Positions 22,901 through 34,965 are shown, counted from the first letter of the stretch. The stretch: 64,000 bases of DNA from Cantharellus purpuraceus (GCA_025174535.1 JALBUN010000045.1:868001-932000), one strand, 5' to 3'. Made by a program: numbers and translations. The notes: generated by a model from the sequence alone, not told the origin.

Positions 22901-23322
22901 TTTCAGAAAGCTGCTATCGAAACGCTCGACGCGCAACCCAAGGTCCAGATTGATACCGCACCAACAACGCCAGTGCAAGCGAAAACGCCTGTAGATACAA
23001 TGTCCACGACGGTGAGACTCGCTCGCATTTCTGCTGACATCGTGCAGTACATGGGAACTCACTTATGTGTTAGAACACCCAGACATCATCGAATACGTCC
23101 CTATTTCCACCTTCTGCCCAGGGCATGTCCCTATTCCCGCCCTCCACGTCTATATCACAAGGCCGTGCTGCGGGACGACAGTCTATCGGTCGAGGTGATT
23201 TGGATCAGGCGATCCGCAGTATCCGTGATGGGGGCCAACGTCGGGCGCGGCCTACTACGCGACCACTTAGCAAGATATTCCTAGACGGAGGCAGGCCTGC
23301 CAGTCGGGTCTTTGATACCTAA
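16982..23322 (+). CDS. Diaphanous-related formin (GBD-FH3, FH1, FH2)
   Basis: Multi-exon gene; the first three exons fit as 16982-17216, 17338-17601 and 17671-18739. Order: an N-terminal region before the GTPase-binding domain; the Rho-binding start (FEKMMDELGLKGPQRQAM); FH3 armadillo-like exons about 18790-19930; coiled coil about 20090-20940; FH1 with several runs of eight to fourteen prolines (20960-21350); FH2 from KRLKPFFWNKLGTPS at 21390 through LGNALNASSFRGGARGFQL to about 22900; and a basic tail near 23190-23300 (DQAIRSIRDGGQRRARP) in the DAD position. Formins nucleate and elongate actin cables at hyphal tips and septa under Rho GTPase control; fungal relatives are Bni1 and SepA. About 16 introns, many splitting the coiled coil into short exons. 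Not all boundaries were fixed. Confidence 0.92.
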
Positions 23323-23557
23323 AGGTTTGCTTGGCATCTATCTGAATTTATGTGCGTTTGCTTTTTCCTTTCCCTTTTTGCATTCCTGGACCTTTCGGTG
23401 CTCCATCTCTGCAATGTTTATACCGGTATGCATATCACTAGTGTATCACATTTACCGTAACCGTGATTGTATCGTAATCACCACATAGATGGACTTTGTT
23501 GTTAGCATTGCTAATAAGGCAACCAGTTACACCATGTGAACCCCAATGCTACATACA

Positions 23558-24176
23558 TCACGAAAACACTGATGCATAGTAGTATCCAAAGCCCGCAGTC
23601 ATCACTATTCCCATAACAGTGTAACTGAACATCCAGTGGCTGTGCGGGAAGAACAAAGAGCCTGACGAGTGTGATGTTTTGAGCAACCAATGTGTCATGG
23701 TGGCCCTTGAGGATGGTTGTTGAGGAACGGCAGGGATGGAGCTCGGTGACAATGACCCATGAGAATCGACGTAAGATTGCCTTAGTGGTGGTACTCCCGG
23801 ACGACGATAAGTAAGAGGCTCAGAAGCCAAGAAACAGCGTTTTGAAAACCGTGGTACAGGCGGGGACAGCCGGTGTGCCCGTAGGGGTTTCGATATTTGG
23901 GGAGGGGGGGTAGCGGCCGCCGCAGGGCTGGGTGTAAGTCCTGGTCCGACGGTGGGAAGTGCTTGTTCAGCCAAGCCGGCTGGAAAGTTATGTGAATTGA
24001 TGTGCTCTGTGTCGTGTTCTGCAGCGGGGGAGGGGAAGCTGTGTCCGTCGTACAGCGGGATCAAGGAGGTCTGCGAGGGAGGGCAGGGCAACTGGGAGCC
24101 GATCACGCGTCAGTGGACTGATTTGAATGAACGAATTAGGGCGACTTAGAAGGGGGATGCGTACAGGGATATGCAT
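23558..24176 (-). CDS. Small hypothetical protein with C-terminal membrane segment
   Basis: The minus frame open from about 24106 to a stop at 23558 has no ATG of its own near its start. A fitting model is a four-codon first exon (ATG at 24176, MHIP) spliced to TSLIPLYDGHSFPSP. The product of about 170 residues is Pro/Ser-rich and ends in one hydrophobic stretch (WMFSYTVMGIVMTAGFGYYY), as in tail-anchored proteins. No domain recognised. It is convergent with the formin, whose stop is 235 bp away. Start and first exon are uncertain. Confidence 0.45.
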
Positions 24177-25840
24177 GTATCTTTGAGTTTCAGTGACGGC
24201 AGCTTCCTGATACCGAGGAAGGAGTGCTGCATCGATTTTGATCAACGCTCCTTGCTCAATAAATATCTTATCTGTTACGCTGAAAGTGGGACAGGGAAGG
24301 AAGGGCTACAGAAAAAACGTTGAGTGCTGCAAACTAGGAGACGGAAAAAATAATGTGACTTTGGACTTTGCTGTCCCACTCAAGAGAGATTTCGTGGATC
24401 TTCTGAACTTGGAGAGTTTAGTCTTGAGACCGGCCATGCTCGACTTCTTATTAGGAGGGAGGAAGGAGCTTAAAGATTTTGTACGGTTATTTGGCATTGC
24501 GGGAGCAGTAGAACTTGGCGATATAGAAGCAGTACTCGTATTTCCAGAGCGAACTAGTGCCGGCTGCAGTACCACATGAGAGGACAGATATGTTTTAGCA
24601 TTCATTGTCAAAGTGACTTGTAAAGAGAGCACTTACCACTGTCCTGCTGGGATTGATGTTAAGCATGTCAAAGTGAAGGATGACTTGAGAAAGGGTTGAA
24701 AATTATTCGTGATGAGGTATTTGTTCAAAAAGTTCACAGAACTAACGGGAGATAGTTTGTTTGCATCATAGTATTTAAAGCAGACAGCCACAGTGTCTAA
24801 CTCACCTGCTGGATCAACCCGAAACTTCAAGGTGAATCACTGCGTAGGGACAACGTTCCGGCTTCGAATACCAGCCACTCATTCCGCAGCCTGAGGGCTA
24901 AATCATCATATCCAAATAAAAATACAACTCATACCAATGTTTCTTCCACTCACGGACCAAAATGTCCTTTTCTAGGAACAGAGAGTCCCATAATGTGGGG
25001 TTCCGCTATCTGTTACACGGTGTCTTATCTCAATGCAGATATGCATTAGACGAGACCACAACCAATCCTTGACGTGATCCTCGCATTGGATATAATATCG
25101 TCGTGGAACTAGATGATGTTGAGTATTGCCTCGAAGATCAGCTTATGCTGCATCGTGACTAGGCTTCAAGCTTCAAGCTTGAAGTACAACCTGTTATCAG
25201 AATTACATAAAATTCCTCTTGTGGTTCTTCAATGACCACTGAAGGCTAATGTCATATGGGTGTATTGTGACACAAGAGGCTTCACATACTTCAAAATCCT
25301 CCCAAACTTTGATTAGGATTGGGGAGATGGAGGACAACGCAAAGATCTTGCAGGCATGCAATCCAAAGGTACTGGGTCCATTAGGTATGCGAAGGCTATG
25401 GGAAATCTTCAGAAGCTCTGTCTGGATAATAAGGAACTTACGCGGGATAATGTAAAGCAGCTGAGACTCAGAATGTAATAGACTGGTCCTTTGTGAATAT
25501 CATCCACGCAGACCTTCGCGGTAAACTCCACTTAGAGTTGAAGGTAGTTATGGGCCTCATTCATGGGTGTGAATACTGGTATCTTCCATAATCATGTTAT
25601 TTCTGAACCACTTCTGGGCTTTAACGGTAATGTTCCCTACAACATTCGAATTCCCCACGAACTTGTCCCGTTAATATTTGACGACCTCGGATCCGCGCAT
25701 ACACAGATCTCCAGAGAGGCCTTTCAGAGCGGGCCCTTGTCATTCCTCCCTATCTCCAGACTCACGCCGCTAGATACCCCTTCGTGGTGGAATTGTCCAT
25801 GGTTTCATCTCATGGTGTATTGCAACCGGGAGATGGTAGC
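24177..25840. other. Gene-poor stretch with possible decayed minus-strand gene
   Basis: No gene I can defend. On the minus strand, frames at 24306-24560 (Ser/Lys-rich) and 24645-24827 (FRVDPAGELDTVAVCFKYYD, FLNKYLITNNFQPF) have plausible splice sites between them (gtaagt near 24635, cag near 24562), but neither begins with ATG and no family was recognised. The plus strand at 24900-25840 has only short frames. Confidence 0.3.
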
Positions 25841-25844
25841 TCCA

Positions 25845-26400
25845 AGGTCGTTAGTTTGACTCATGACATCGTCCTCAAGTATGGCGCCCTGCATGGAGCT
25901 TATCTATTCCGAGGAACCCCTCTGGCTTCAATGTGTCCGTCGTTCCACGGACCTTCCGGCTCTGCGGCCTCCCTGCTATCCAATGCACAAACATCTTTGT
26001 ACCGAAGAGGCCACGGGTGTCACTCTCGCATCATCGACATCATGACTACCGCGAGCAACTCGACCACATCGTCGTACTGCCCAAGTCATACTTCATCCAG
26101 TTACGAACAATTTTGCCCCTTATGAATTTTGCACCCCACCAAAACGTACATTCGCCATTGTCCACCAGTGCTGGCATGATGTTTTGATACTTTTCTGTAC
26201 ATTTGAATTATAGATAATGTCATGTCGCAGTTGCCGTCAAATTGCAGTGACATTTACTTATGCCGATCTGGTTCCAAAGAATATCATGGTTCAGACTGAC
26301 CCAAGGCTCGACAATCACCAGATTCTTGACTGTGCACTAGCGGATGGTATCCTGATTATTAGAAGTATTGCGGTATGCATCGTTGGGAAAGTCCTAACTG
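25845..26400 (+). pseudogene. Decayed aminoglycoside-phosphotransferase (APH)-like kinase
   Basis: Pieces of the APH/choline-kinase fold read in changing frames: KVVSLTHDIVLKYG (N-lobe strand with the ATP-site Lys), EEPLWLQCVRRSTDLPALR (the usual EA-L-FVR-T-IPVPR helix), LDHIVVLPKSYFIQLRTI, and near 26245 FTYADLVPKNIMVQ, which is the catalytic HxDxxxxNI loop with His changed to Tyr. At least two frameshifts and the missing catalytic-loop His mark it as dead. Fungal genomes carry many APH-like genes of unknown substrate; no drug-resistance role is implied. Confidence 0.55.
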
Positions 26401-26640
26401 GGACTATGTGGTCCATTCAATCTATCAGTGTCAAGAGAGGTGAGTCGCATGTGAGTCGCATTGACAGATTGGTAAACAGTGTTTGGGATGCAGTTTGCAG
26501 TTGAGTGATATAAATACGAGAAATCTTACCGGAGGGTTGAATGTTGCTGTATCAAACTTCATCTGGGACGCGTGCAAGTACAATATACCTATAACTCCGC
26601 ATCCTATTTGGTAAAATATTGATTTTGCGTGCCAAATATT

Positions 26641-29311
26641 TTAACCCTGAAAACCGTCCAGAATAGCAGTCTCAAGAGCTCGCAAAGTCTCCGAACTGGT
26701 ATTGAGGCTGCTCATAAAGTACGCCACATTACCCAGTGTTCGATAATGTACACCGAACGGTGCAGAACCTCCGTCGCATACCCTCGCCTCTCGCAGAAAC
26801 GTGAGTGCAGTCTCTGCTGATGCTGAGCCGTAGCCTTTGCATAAGTCGTAGTTTAATGTAGTTTAATGGCATTTTACTGGCTGCAGCACGTACCTCCTTC
26901 GTTATCACGTAGCCTGAAGGCCAATACAGTCCCCAAAGTCATTGTTTCCTCAATCCTCGAGTTCATCGACAATTCGTTGACAAACCCAGGATCCCAGAAA
27001 CTCCAAACGGTGGGTGGAGCGTCCGCGTTCCGCACAAGTGACACCCCTGACGCCTGCCAATTATGCCGGGCAACAGCCCACTGGTCACTCTGCGACAATT
27101 CCTCAAGCAGATCAAGAGTCTTATTGGCGACTTCGCATCCAACGGGGTGGGCCGTATAGCTGTGTCCATGCAACAAGGCTTCTGCCTTTGTCTCCCCAAT
27201 AAAGGCCTGGTATATCGAATCGGTAGCGAGCGTGACAGCCATAGGTACTAAGCCGCCTGTCAACAACTTGGCATATACGGCGATATCGGGAGTTACTCCC
27301 AGAAGTGGCGAGCAAGAGCACATTCCAATACGATATAGCCCTACAAATACCTCGTCGAATATCACCGGCATACCACGCCAGTCCCCTGGGTTCGAGTTAG
27401 TAGAATCCTGGTTGTTCTGCGTTCCACGTAGTCGGACAGCATCGACAAGTATTCTCTGAAAAAGTGGATCCACGAATATCATCCCCCCTGCCCCCATAAC
27501 CAGTGGTTCGATGATGAGTGCCGCCAGTTTGGGTTGTCCTGGGCGCTGAATGCGCGAGAGGCACTCATAAATAAATTTGCGGTATTTCTGGGCGAGAGGC
27601 GATTGAAGTCTCGTTTCAACATCATAAACGGCAGACAATGAACCAAAGTGAACGGTTGGATCCTCGTTCGCAGGACACATGCTTTGCGGTAAAGTCACTT
27701 GCGCCCTACCATCACAAATCCCGACAGACGGGGGATCGAGCCAAAACCCTTTCGCATTATGCCACTCGCAAGTGAAGATGCCTTCTTCGCTTGCGTCCAT
27801 GGCACCTATAGTATCACCATGATAGCTCCCCTTAAGTCCCAGCACGCCTAGCTCAGGATCAACACGTTTGTGCCAACCTTCACGTTTCGAGAACGCGCGA
27901 AATGCCATTTTTAGTGCAACTTCTATACCTGTCGAGCCGTTGTCTGAGAAAAAGGCCCGCGATGCCCAACCTGCCCCTGGTCCGTTGTAAACGAGCCGTT
28001 CAGCCAGTTGGAGAGCCGGAAGGTGAGTGGCTTGAGGGAATATAACATGCCCATATCGGCCTGCTGCTTTTGCAGCTGCCAATGTGAGTAAAGAATGTGC
28101 ATGACCTAGACCTTGGGTCCACCAAGAGGCGCTACCTAATAGACGTCCAAATTAAGAGGAGACGAAAATGGACTAGATAAACCTCACCATCAAATTTGTG
28201 GGAGAGTAGAGAAGGAGGATCGCTGGAACTGGGCAATGGATCAAAGACGCTGAAGAAATCACCAGATGCACTATCAACGACCATAACATCTTTCTGTTCT
28301 TTGACTATTCCGTGCTGAACGAACGGCCACCACACGGTATTCATGGTCCGTTTCGGCATGGTCCCAAGGGCCATGATTCTTTGTTGATGGGCATGATCAA
28401 GTTGACCATCAAAGAGGATTACTTCGCCATCCTCGGTTTCATTGGTTATCCTGGAGTAATATTCCTGAGTTACTCGGCAATTTTTCTCTGCATCTTCGAG
28501 TTTGTCTGGAGGGTGAGCGATAGAATAGAAAGGGACCTTTTGCTCAGCAAAGTACTGCGCCAGGTACTGATAGTTTCGGTAGTAGGAGTCGCGAAATATT
28601 GCAACACCATCGACATGATAACCGCGTAGCAGCAGAGACTCGTATGCGGAGATGGTCGAGGATATGCCTCCCAGCTTGGGATCACCAACAAGGATAGTGG
28701 GCAGAAAGAGAGGACGATATGCGTTCACCTGTGTGCTACCCGACATGACAGGACTATGAACGCCTTTGATTTTGGATCAGGATCTTCTAGAGGGATCAAA
28801 TCAGACCCTACCTCCCGCGGTCTCAAGATACATCGCCGAGGAGTCGGTAGTACCACAAGCACAGGCATCAATATGACTAGCTATAGAGTCCACGAATGCT
28901 TTATCCGATACATTCCCCTGGGAAGGAAGTGGTTCAACGCGGTAGCTTGAGATGCATTTCATCTAGCCCACCTCCTGGGACAACTGGACGGCCAAATGCG
29001 GACTGACAGGGTCATTGTATCGAAATAGACAATGGGTCTGCACACGAACATGAAAAGGACTTGTAAACTGCTTGATGTGTCTAAGAGCCAACGAAGATGA
29101 ACAAGTAGCTTAGAGTAGGTAGCATCAACAGATGTACGGACCCGTCGTCCGCATCAACGGGGGCTCCTGTGCTGACAGGCTTAAGGTAGAACACACGTTT
29201 GTGCCTCGATGCTGACGCGCGGCAAAGAGCAGTAGTCAAAACTGTCTTTCCTACATCAGTGTTTGCGCCAAAGATTTGATGGACACGGAGATGCCTGTAA
29301 AGCCGTGTCAT
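26641..29311 (-). CDS. Bifunctional dethiobiotin synthetase / DAPA aminotransferase
   Basis: Six exons (29142-29311, 28972-29080, 28812-28917, 28188-28763, 26894-28135, 26641-26813) keep phase throughout and give 791 residues. The N-terminal part is BioD: P-loop GANTDVGKT at about residues 14-22, then YLETAGGVHSP and PTILVGDPKLGGISS. The C-terminal part is BioA, a PLP aminotransferase: SASWWTQGLGH, FFSDNGSTGIEVALKM, GSYHGDTIGAM, the Schiff-base lysine in AKLLTGG, and HSYTAHPVGC. It would carry out two successive steps, KAPA to DAPA to dethiobiotin, probably in mitochondria. Domain order and length match the fused bioDA/BIO3-BIO1 genes of filamentous fungi and plants. Divergent from RPA2. Confidence 0.95.
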
Positions 29312-29403
29312 GGGAGGAAAGCAAAGAAGTCACGCGTCACGCGTTGTCACATTTCCTGTCAGTCGATCTTCACATATTTGCTTGCTCGATCTGTGTTTGC
29401 AGA
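29312..29403. promoter_or_regulatory. 92-bp shared promoter between biotin gene and RPA2
   Basis: The two start codons (29311 on minus, 29404 on plus) are only 92 bp apart, so both core promoters and 5' leaders must lie here or overlap the genes. No TATA box is visible; there is a short acgcgtcacgcgt motif near 29331-29343, which resembles an MluI cell-cycle box (ACGCGT) typical of replication-gene promoters. Confidence 0.5.
29331..29343. promoter_or_regulatory. MCB-like ACGCGT pair in the RPA2 promoter
   Basis: The sequence gtcacgcgtcacgcgttgtc holds two ACGCGT motifs, the core of the MCB element bound by MBF (Mbp1/Swi6), about 65 bp before the RPA2 ATG. MCB control of RPA genes is established in yeasts; its use here is inference. 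Confidence 0.55.
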
Positions 29404-30552
29404 ATGAGCTGTTAGTCGTTTCGGAAATTTGGTTTCAGCACTCATCCTACGTCTTTAGACTCACAAGGTCCATTTTACTCAAATGTCAATGACGGTGGTG
29501 GTGGAGGCGGAGGTGGAGGTTTCCTTTCGCCCTACGGGAGCCAGGGTAGCCCAAGCGATGGATCTAAAGCACGCCTTCTTTTCGCATTTATTCTTCGAAT
29601 AACACGTCTGACACGTGGAATGAGTGTAGAAAACCAGCCAGTACTCACTTCGTCCTCTTACTCTCCTCGCAATGCACAATGCCCAACAAGCTCATGGTGA
29701 AGCTAACTTCACCGTCGATGGCATAGAGATTGGACAGGTATGTGCCGAAGGTTCCTCAGACATTTGGACTGCAAGTCGTATTAGGTGACGGTCGTTGCGC
29801 AAGTGATTGAAGACGTCGACCCACAAGCGACGAATATGTTGTTCCGCATCGATGACGGGACTGCTCGTATGGATGCACGTCATTGGCTTGAACAGCATGA
29901 AAGGGCCGAAGATTTCTTTGATATAAAGTGAGCTTTGGAATTTCGTCTTCGAATGCATAATGAACGTGTGCAGGGAGGGATCATTTATTCGAGTGATGGG
30001 GACTCTAAAACAAATCAACAACAAAAGGCATCTCAGTGCCCCCCACGTCCGACTGGCATCCCCAAAAGAATTTTTATTTCATAAAGCTGAAGTCATGCTC
30101 GTATGGGGGCAAAAGACCCTCGGTGTAGGTCCTTGAGATTACTACTCCGTCTCAGTTTTGAATGGTTGTATAGCCTCCATCTGGACAGCCAGGAAATGTA
30201 TTACACACTGTGACAGCCGGAGATGTTTCTGCGTATACCTCTGGAGGACGGGCTCAACACGACGACAACACCAACTATGCGCACCTTCCCGCCCTTGAGC
30301 GCAGCATCATCGAATGTATCCAGTCGGCTCCACAAAGAGACGAGGGTACAAACGTGGACTACATTGCTAAACGACTTTCCACAAAAGCTACTTTTGATGC
30401 GAACGAGCTCAGGTGCGTGGATTCAATGCTTACTGCTCAGGCTTATGGTGGGCTGCTTAATCACCGTCCCTACCAGTGGTGCTTTGGACAGATTAATGGA
30501 TGATGGTCACATCTATACGACGATTGATGAGAGCCATTTTATGATTGCGTAA
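29404..30552 (+). CDS. Replication protein A subunit 2 (RPA32)
   Basis: A 7-nt first exon (29404-29410, ATGAGCT) splices to 29459 to give MSYSQGPFYSNVNDGGGGG and FLSPYGSQGSPS, the usual Gly/Ser phosphorylation tail of RPA2. The OB fold follows (RPLTLLAMHNAQQAHGE, FTVDGIEIGQ, VTVVAQVIEDVDPQATNM, IDDGTARMDARHW, FIRVMGTLKQINNKRHL). The C-terminal winged helix (LPALERSIIECIQSAPQRDE, RLMDDGHIYTTIDESHF) ends at 30552. It binds single-stranded DNA with RPA1 and RPA3 in replication and repair. The intron between the tail and the OB fold (about 29560-29640) was not resolved. RRN3 starts only 119 bp downstream on the same strand. Confidence 0.9.
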
Positions 30553-30671
30553 AATTGCTAGCACCGATGTAATAATACTGTAATAATTACCTTGTCACAG
30601 GCTTGTGACTGCATGTGACTTTGCGTGACTATCTTTTCTACTCGGAGCCGGCGAGTCGAGTGGTCAGGCAG

Positions 30672-33162
30672 ATGTTCCACTCAAACTCATCGCCTTTCAA
30701 TCAAAGGCAGCCAAAAGCTGGTCCGTCGGCAGTGGTACTTCGTCACCAGGATTCCGCGCAGAAATCTTCAACGGAACCACCCAATTTAAAACGAAATTCA
30801 ACGGCATTCAGAGAAGGCATGACTCACCAACGACCCATGATCACCAACTCGAGGGTCAAAAAAGATGAGAAGTATAGGAAGGACATGTATCTTGCGTTTG
30901 TGAATAATGCTCTGCTTCAAAAGTCCAAGGTGCGTGTGACAATTCCGCACAGTCGACCGGATGGCCCACTCTCGAGAATTATCTAGGGCAACGTGGAGCC
31001 ATATGAAGAGCTCGTGAATCAATTCGGCGCAACTAACATTCATGGAAACGAGAACACAGGGACAGGGACACCAGTAATGCAATTGAGGCTGTGGGTATCA
31101 GCACTGTCGCATGTGGTTTCTCAGCTAGAGCGCACCCACTCTGCGTTAGTTGAAGTAGTAATCAAGATGCCTTGGACCACCATGGACGTCACATTTGTGA
31201 ACGAATACATTTCTTTCCTTGGCATGCTGGTTAGTGCGCGACCCGAGTACTTGTCGTTAGTGCTGGAGCAAACAGCGCAGGGGTTCACCTTTCGTAAGTC
31301 TCCAATTCGCTGACGCATCTATTTGTGACTCAATATTGTGCCAGGTTCCGGTTTGCACGCCGTCGATGGTAGTGGGCCTGAGGGCTCTGCGAGTCCTTTG
31401 ACCAGACGTGTTGTGTATGACAGACTACACTGTCTTCTGGAGCATCTCTTTTCCCTTATTCCCACTCTTCCATCCACATTGCAACCTCTTCTCGTGCGCA
31501 ACTTTCCGCACAAGCGACAAGACAAGGCAGACCAACAGACATACATCCGGAATCTTTTGCGCATCACCGAATACTGCCCCGCACTGACAGACCGAATACT
31601 CGCCACCATTATCGACAGAGCGATACAGATTGACGTAAGTGGATTACTCGTATCTGTATGTCGCGTAACTCATGTAGTGCACAGGTAGAGATTCAGGTGG
31701 AAATGGAAGAACTAGAAGGCGATGAAGGTTTGTGGGATAATGAGTCGGGCCTCATTTTGGATCCTTTCGACACTGTTGTAGGACAAGAAGGAAGTGATTC
31801 GGAGGATGAAGATGATGACGACGGTGGCCTGAGTGATCTCTCATCGGATGCTGGTGGTGATGACGAAAAGTCTCCAATAGAGGTCGAAACAGACCTTGCA
31901 CATGTTCGGGACATGATCGCGAAATTGGACGCTATCCTAAAACTCCTATTTGATTATTTCCATCGGACACACAGTAGTCTCATCACAACCGCACATTCAA
32001 CGTCTGCCATGCATGATCCACCTATAGACACTGCTTTCACCACCTCCCCCGCACGGCCTCCACCCGTTCTCAAAGTTACTCCAGAACGTGCGCGCGACCT
32101 TCGACGGTCACAGTTCATTACCCTCCTCTCCATATTCGATCGTACCATCCTTCGTACCTTCAAGTCGCGATACACCCAGTTTCTAATCTTCTGGTATTCA
32201 TCGCTTGACCCTGAATTCACAGACATGTTTCAAGGCATGCTGGTCTCGCGGGCACTGTTCGAAAACACGCAACCCATGGTTACACGAGCTGCCGCAGCAA
32301 GTTATATTGCCAGTTTCGTAAGTCGTGCCCGATTTGTTGGCGAGGACAGCGTCAAGCGGGTTGTGGGGTTACTATGCGATTTTCTGGAGACGCATCTCGA
32401 CTTGTGTGTAGCCATGGGGGATGCTTTTGACCCTTTGGCCGCACACCATTCCTTGTTCTATGCTATCGCGCAAGCGGTCTTTTTAATATTCTGCTTCCGG
32501 TGGCGAGACTTGCAGGTTGACGATGAGGTCGAGTTGGATGATTTGGGAATCGACACTTCTTCGCTCAAGAAGTGGATACCGAAGTTAGACGTCATGCAGC
32601 GGGTAGTATCGTCTGTACTAAATCCTTTCAAGGTCGGTGTTCGATGTCATATACTCAAGATTGCCCGATATTTACTCTACTACAGGTGTGTTCGCCCAAT
32701 GTCGTACAACAATTTGCTCGAGTGGCCCAAAGCACTGGATTCATCTACTGTTACACAATCATCGAGAACAATCGTCGATTAGAACCACATGGGTCGAATA
32801 CCTCCACTCCACCCAAGTCATCCTCTTCCACAAGCCGTACACAACGTACACAGCGTCCTTTACTTTTACGGGATGCTGCGGATGCAGACTTAAACACATT
32901 CTTTCCATTTGACCCTTACAAATTGCCACTCTCGTACTCGTATATCCAGGGCGTCTATCGCGAATGGACGTCAGTTGCATTGGACGATGATGATGATGAA
33001 GAGGACGATGAGGAAGAAATCGGAGATTTTCAGCCATCTTCGCTCAAGCCATGGGCAATTGCTGGCGAGGAAGATGGCACGGGTGGCTTGGGGGCTTCGT
33101 TCGGCGGGATGAGCATCAGCCCTGTGCGCCCTGACTTGCTGCGATCTACTCTTAGAGCTTGA
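30672..33162 (+). CDS. RRN3: RNA polymerase I initiation factor RRN3 (TIF-IA)
   Basis: The first in-frame ATG is 30672 (MFHSNSSPFNQRQ); the frame is open from 30615 but that codon is GTG. Exon 1 ends in QKSK and joins GNVEPYEELVNQFG after an intron at about 30931-30989. Family segments in order: QLRLWVSALSHVVSQLERTH, MPWTTMDVTFVNEYISFLGM, RPEYLSLVLEQTAQGFTF, an acidic loop (DSEDEDDDDGG) near 31795-31830, SRYTQFLIFWYSSLDPEF, ASYIASFVSRARFV, LNPFKVCSPNVVQQFARVA, FPFDPYKLPLSYSYIQGVYREW and an acidic tail. RRN3 bridges Pol I and core factor at rDNA promoters. Length (roughly 750 residues) is normal for fungi. Confidence 0.93.
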
Positions 33163-34189
33163 GTGACTATTCCTATCAATGCTTTATTATATTGGGGAGC
33201 CTCTAGATCAAGGTGATTTAATATACTTGTCCTGTTGTATGTCGAGACCACAGTTGGCCTTGGATCTGAGCATTGTCTCTTAATCCTATATTAGTATTTT
33301 ATGGGACCGAGTAACATTGCGAGCAAGGTAACATCTCGCGCTGACCAAACTCTGCCTTATGTACCCGAAACCGCTGCAAGGCAGATACAATTCAGGATAA
33401 CCATGGCAGAAATCTGAGGGAAATACATGAAAACATTACTTTTTCCCAGCCTCTCCACTTTCTCTTGCAGTGCTCAGCAGTCAAACCGCACAGCATATGG
33501 CTTAAGACTATGGCATTGAAGCTGCATAAGTAGGGTAAAATCATATGCAGTAGCAGGACAACATACGTCATACGTCAGTGGAGGCGAGAACACCTAGGGG
33601 GCCAAACCACGCCGAAGTCTTCCGCACGTACCGGAATGACATTATCCGTGGTGACGATTTGGGGGCGAGTGCGGTTAGTGAGAGAGTTCACGGCAGCAGT
33701 TGTCTTCATGAAATCCGCAGCACATTCCCATCCTGCTTCTACATCTTCCTAGCAACATGGCAGATAACATGGGCACATAATAAGATCATCCACAAAGATG
33801 AATTTCCCCTGACATCTCAATATTTGTGACAGTATGTAAATAACTTCAGAGTCAAAGGATGGAAATTACTGACAATATTGGCAGGTTCATTGGATGCCTC
33901 TATAATCCACTGGATAGCACACGGTCCAGCCAGTTCGGCAGGAGAGACCAGAACCAACAGGTGCAAATGAAACACGTCTAAAGACATCGAATATTCAGAA
34001 CATATAGCTGATTCTGGTCATCGGCCCGTAATCGGATGTACTGCAATAGACTTGACGATATTCGCAAGAGATAAGCTTTGATGAATAGAATCGATCTGAT
34101 CATATACTTTACTTTCCGGCTTCAAAGGCACCCCTCAGGGATTTTCGCAAGCTATTCAGGAAACCTGACCAGGACACGGAGCGCGCTCG
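33163..34189. other. Intergenic, no gene seen
   Basis: About 1 kb after RRN3 with only short frames lacking ATG or motifs. AT content rises and several tcatatgcag/acatacgtca words occur, but no repeat or RNA gene was recognised. Confidence 0.5.
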
Positions 34190-34965
34190 TCATAGGACCG
34201 TGACTGTCGTCCAGAAGATGTCCATAACCCGTTGAAGGATGGTTGATAGATGCGTCTGGAATGGACAGTCCAGCGTCTTCAACGATGTCATCACGGTGAA
34301 TAAATAAAACAGGAGTCTAAATGCCGTCGTCGCCATGATGACACCTGCAACAGTGTGCTGTAAAGTCCAGATGTTTCCAGCGAGAGCAAGCCAGATGACA
34401 GCAAGGAAAGCTGGAGGAAGATCAGTAGGGTGGCAATAATAGTACTGGGTGCTATTCTTCCAGTCCGTCCAGTTTCCGCTGCCTCTGCTTGCAGCACTCA
34501 TCTAGAGATCCCTGTCCAAATCGTGACGTCTTGAAATGTCCCAACCACCGCTTCCAAGAATAGCACCGAAAGCGACGAGAAGGCTAGTAGACAGGCTCGT
34601 GTATGCTAATGTCTGGACCCATATGGTTGTGAAGCTTGGTCCTGTCCAGACGGGCAGGGAGGCCTCTTGTTCTGAAAATATGATGTTATTCGCTTTATTG
34701 ATTAACACCTTTAAGAGTGCATTCGTCGTATCGCTTGTGTTGGGGTTAAGGTTCGATTCCATATTTACGATGTATGCATCCATTAAGTCGAGTCCAAAGA
34801 AACCAATGTGAACTTAGGGATGTATCCATATCACTATTGTGCCTTTCGATGAATTCGTCATCGTGTTGTTTGGCCACGCCGTCATATGCTGTCCAGAAGC
34901 GGGAGGATACATCCTTTGCAGGACGTGGAAAGACGTCTGAACTATGGGAGAATCATTTCAGACCT
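34190..34965 (-). pseudogene. DUF6535 membrane protein, degraded
   Basis: Minus-strand pieces reproduce the domain in order but in different frames: FWTAYDGVAKQHDDEFIERH near 34880-34940, then VNMESNLNPNTSDTTNALL, VWVQTLAYTSLSTSLLVAFG-type helix at 34550-34640, KQWLGHFKTSRFGQGSL and KQRQRKLDGLEE near 34460-34555, and LALAGNIWTLQHTVAGVIM at 34340-34400. DUF6535 proteins are large Agaricomycete-specific multi-pass proteins of unknown function. Several frameshifts and loss of the rest of the protein show that this copy is not functional. Confidence 0.7.

Noticed and set aside
30615..30671. Start of RRN3 at 30615
   Set aside because: That codon is GTG; the first in-frame ATG is 30672.
33578..33829. 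83-codon plus frame
   Set aside because: Begins at GTG, lacks motifs, and lies in an intergenic stretch.
34740..34760. gttcgattcc word as a possible tRNA T-loop
   Set aside because: No acceptor stem, anticodon arm or A/B boxes around it; it falls in the DUF6535 relic.
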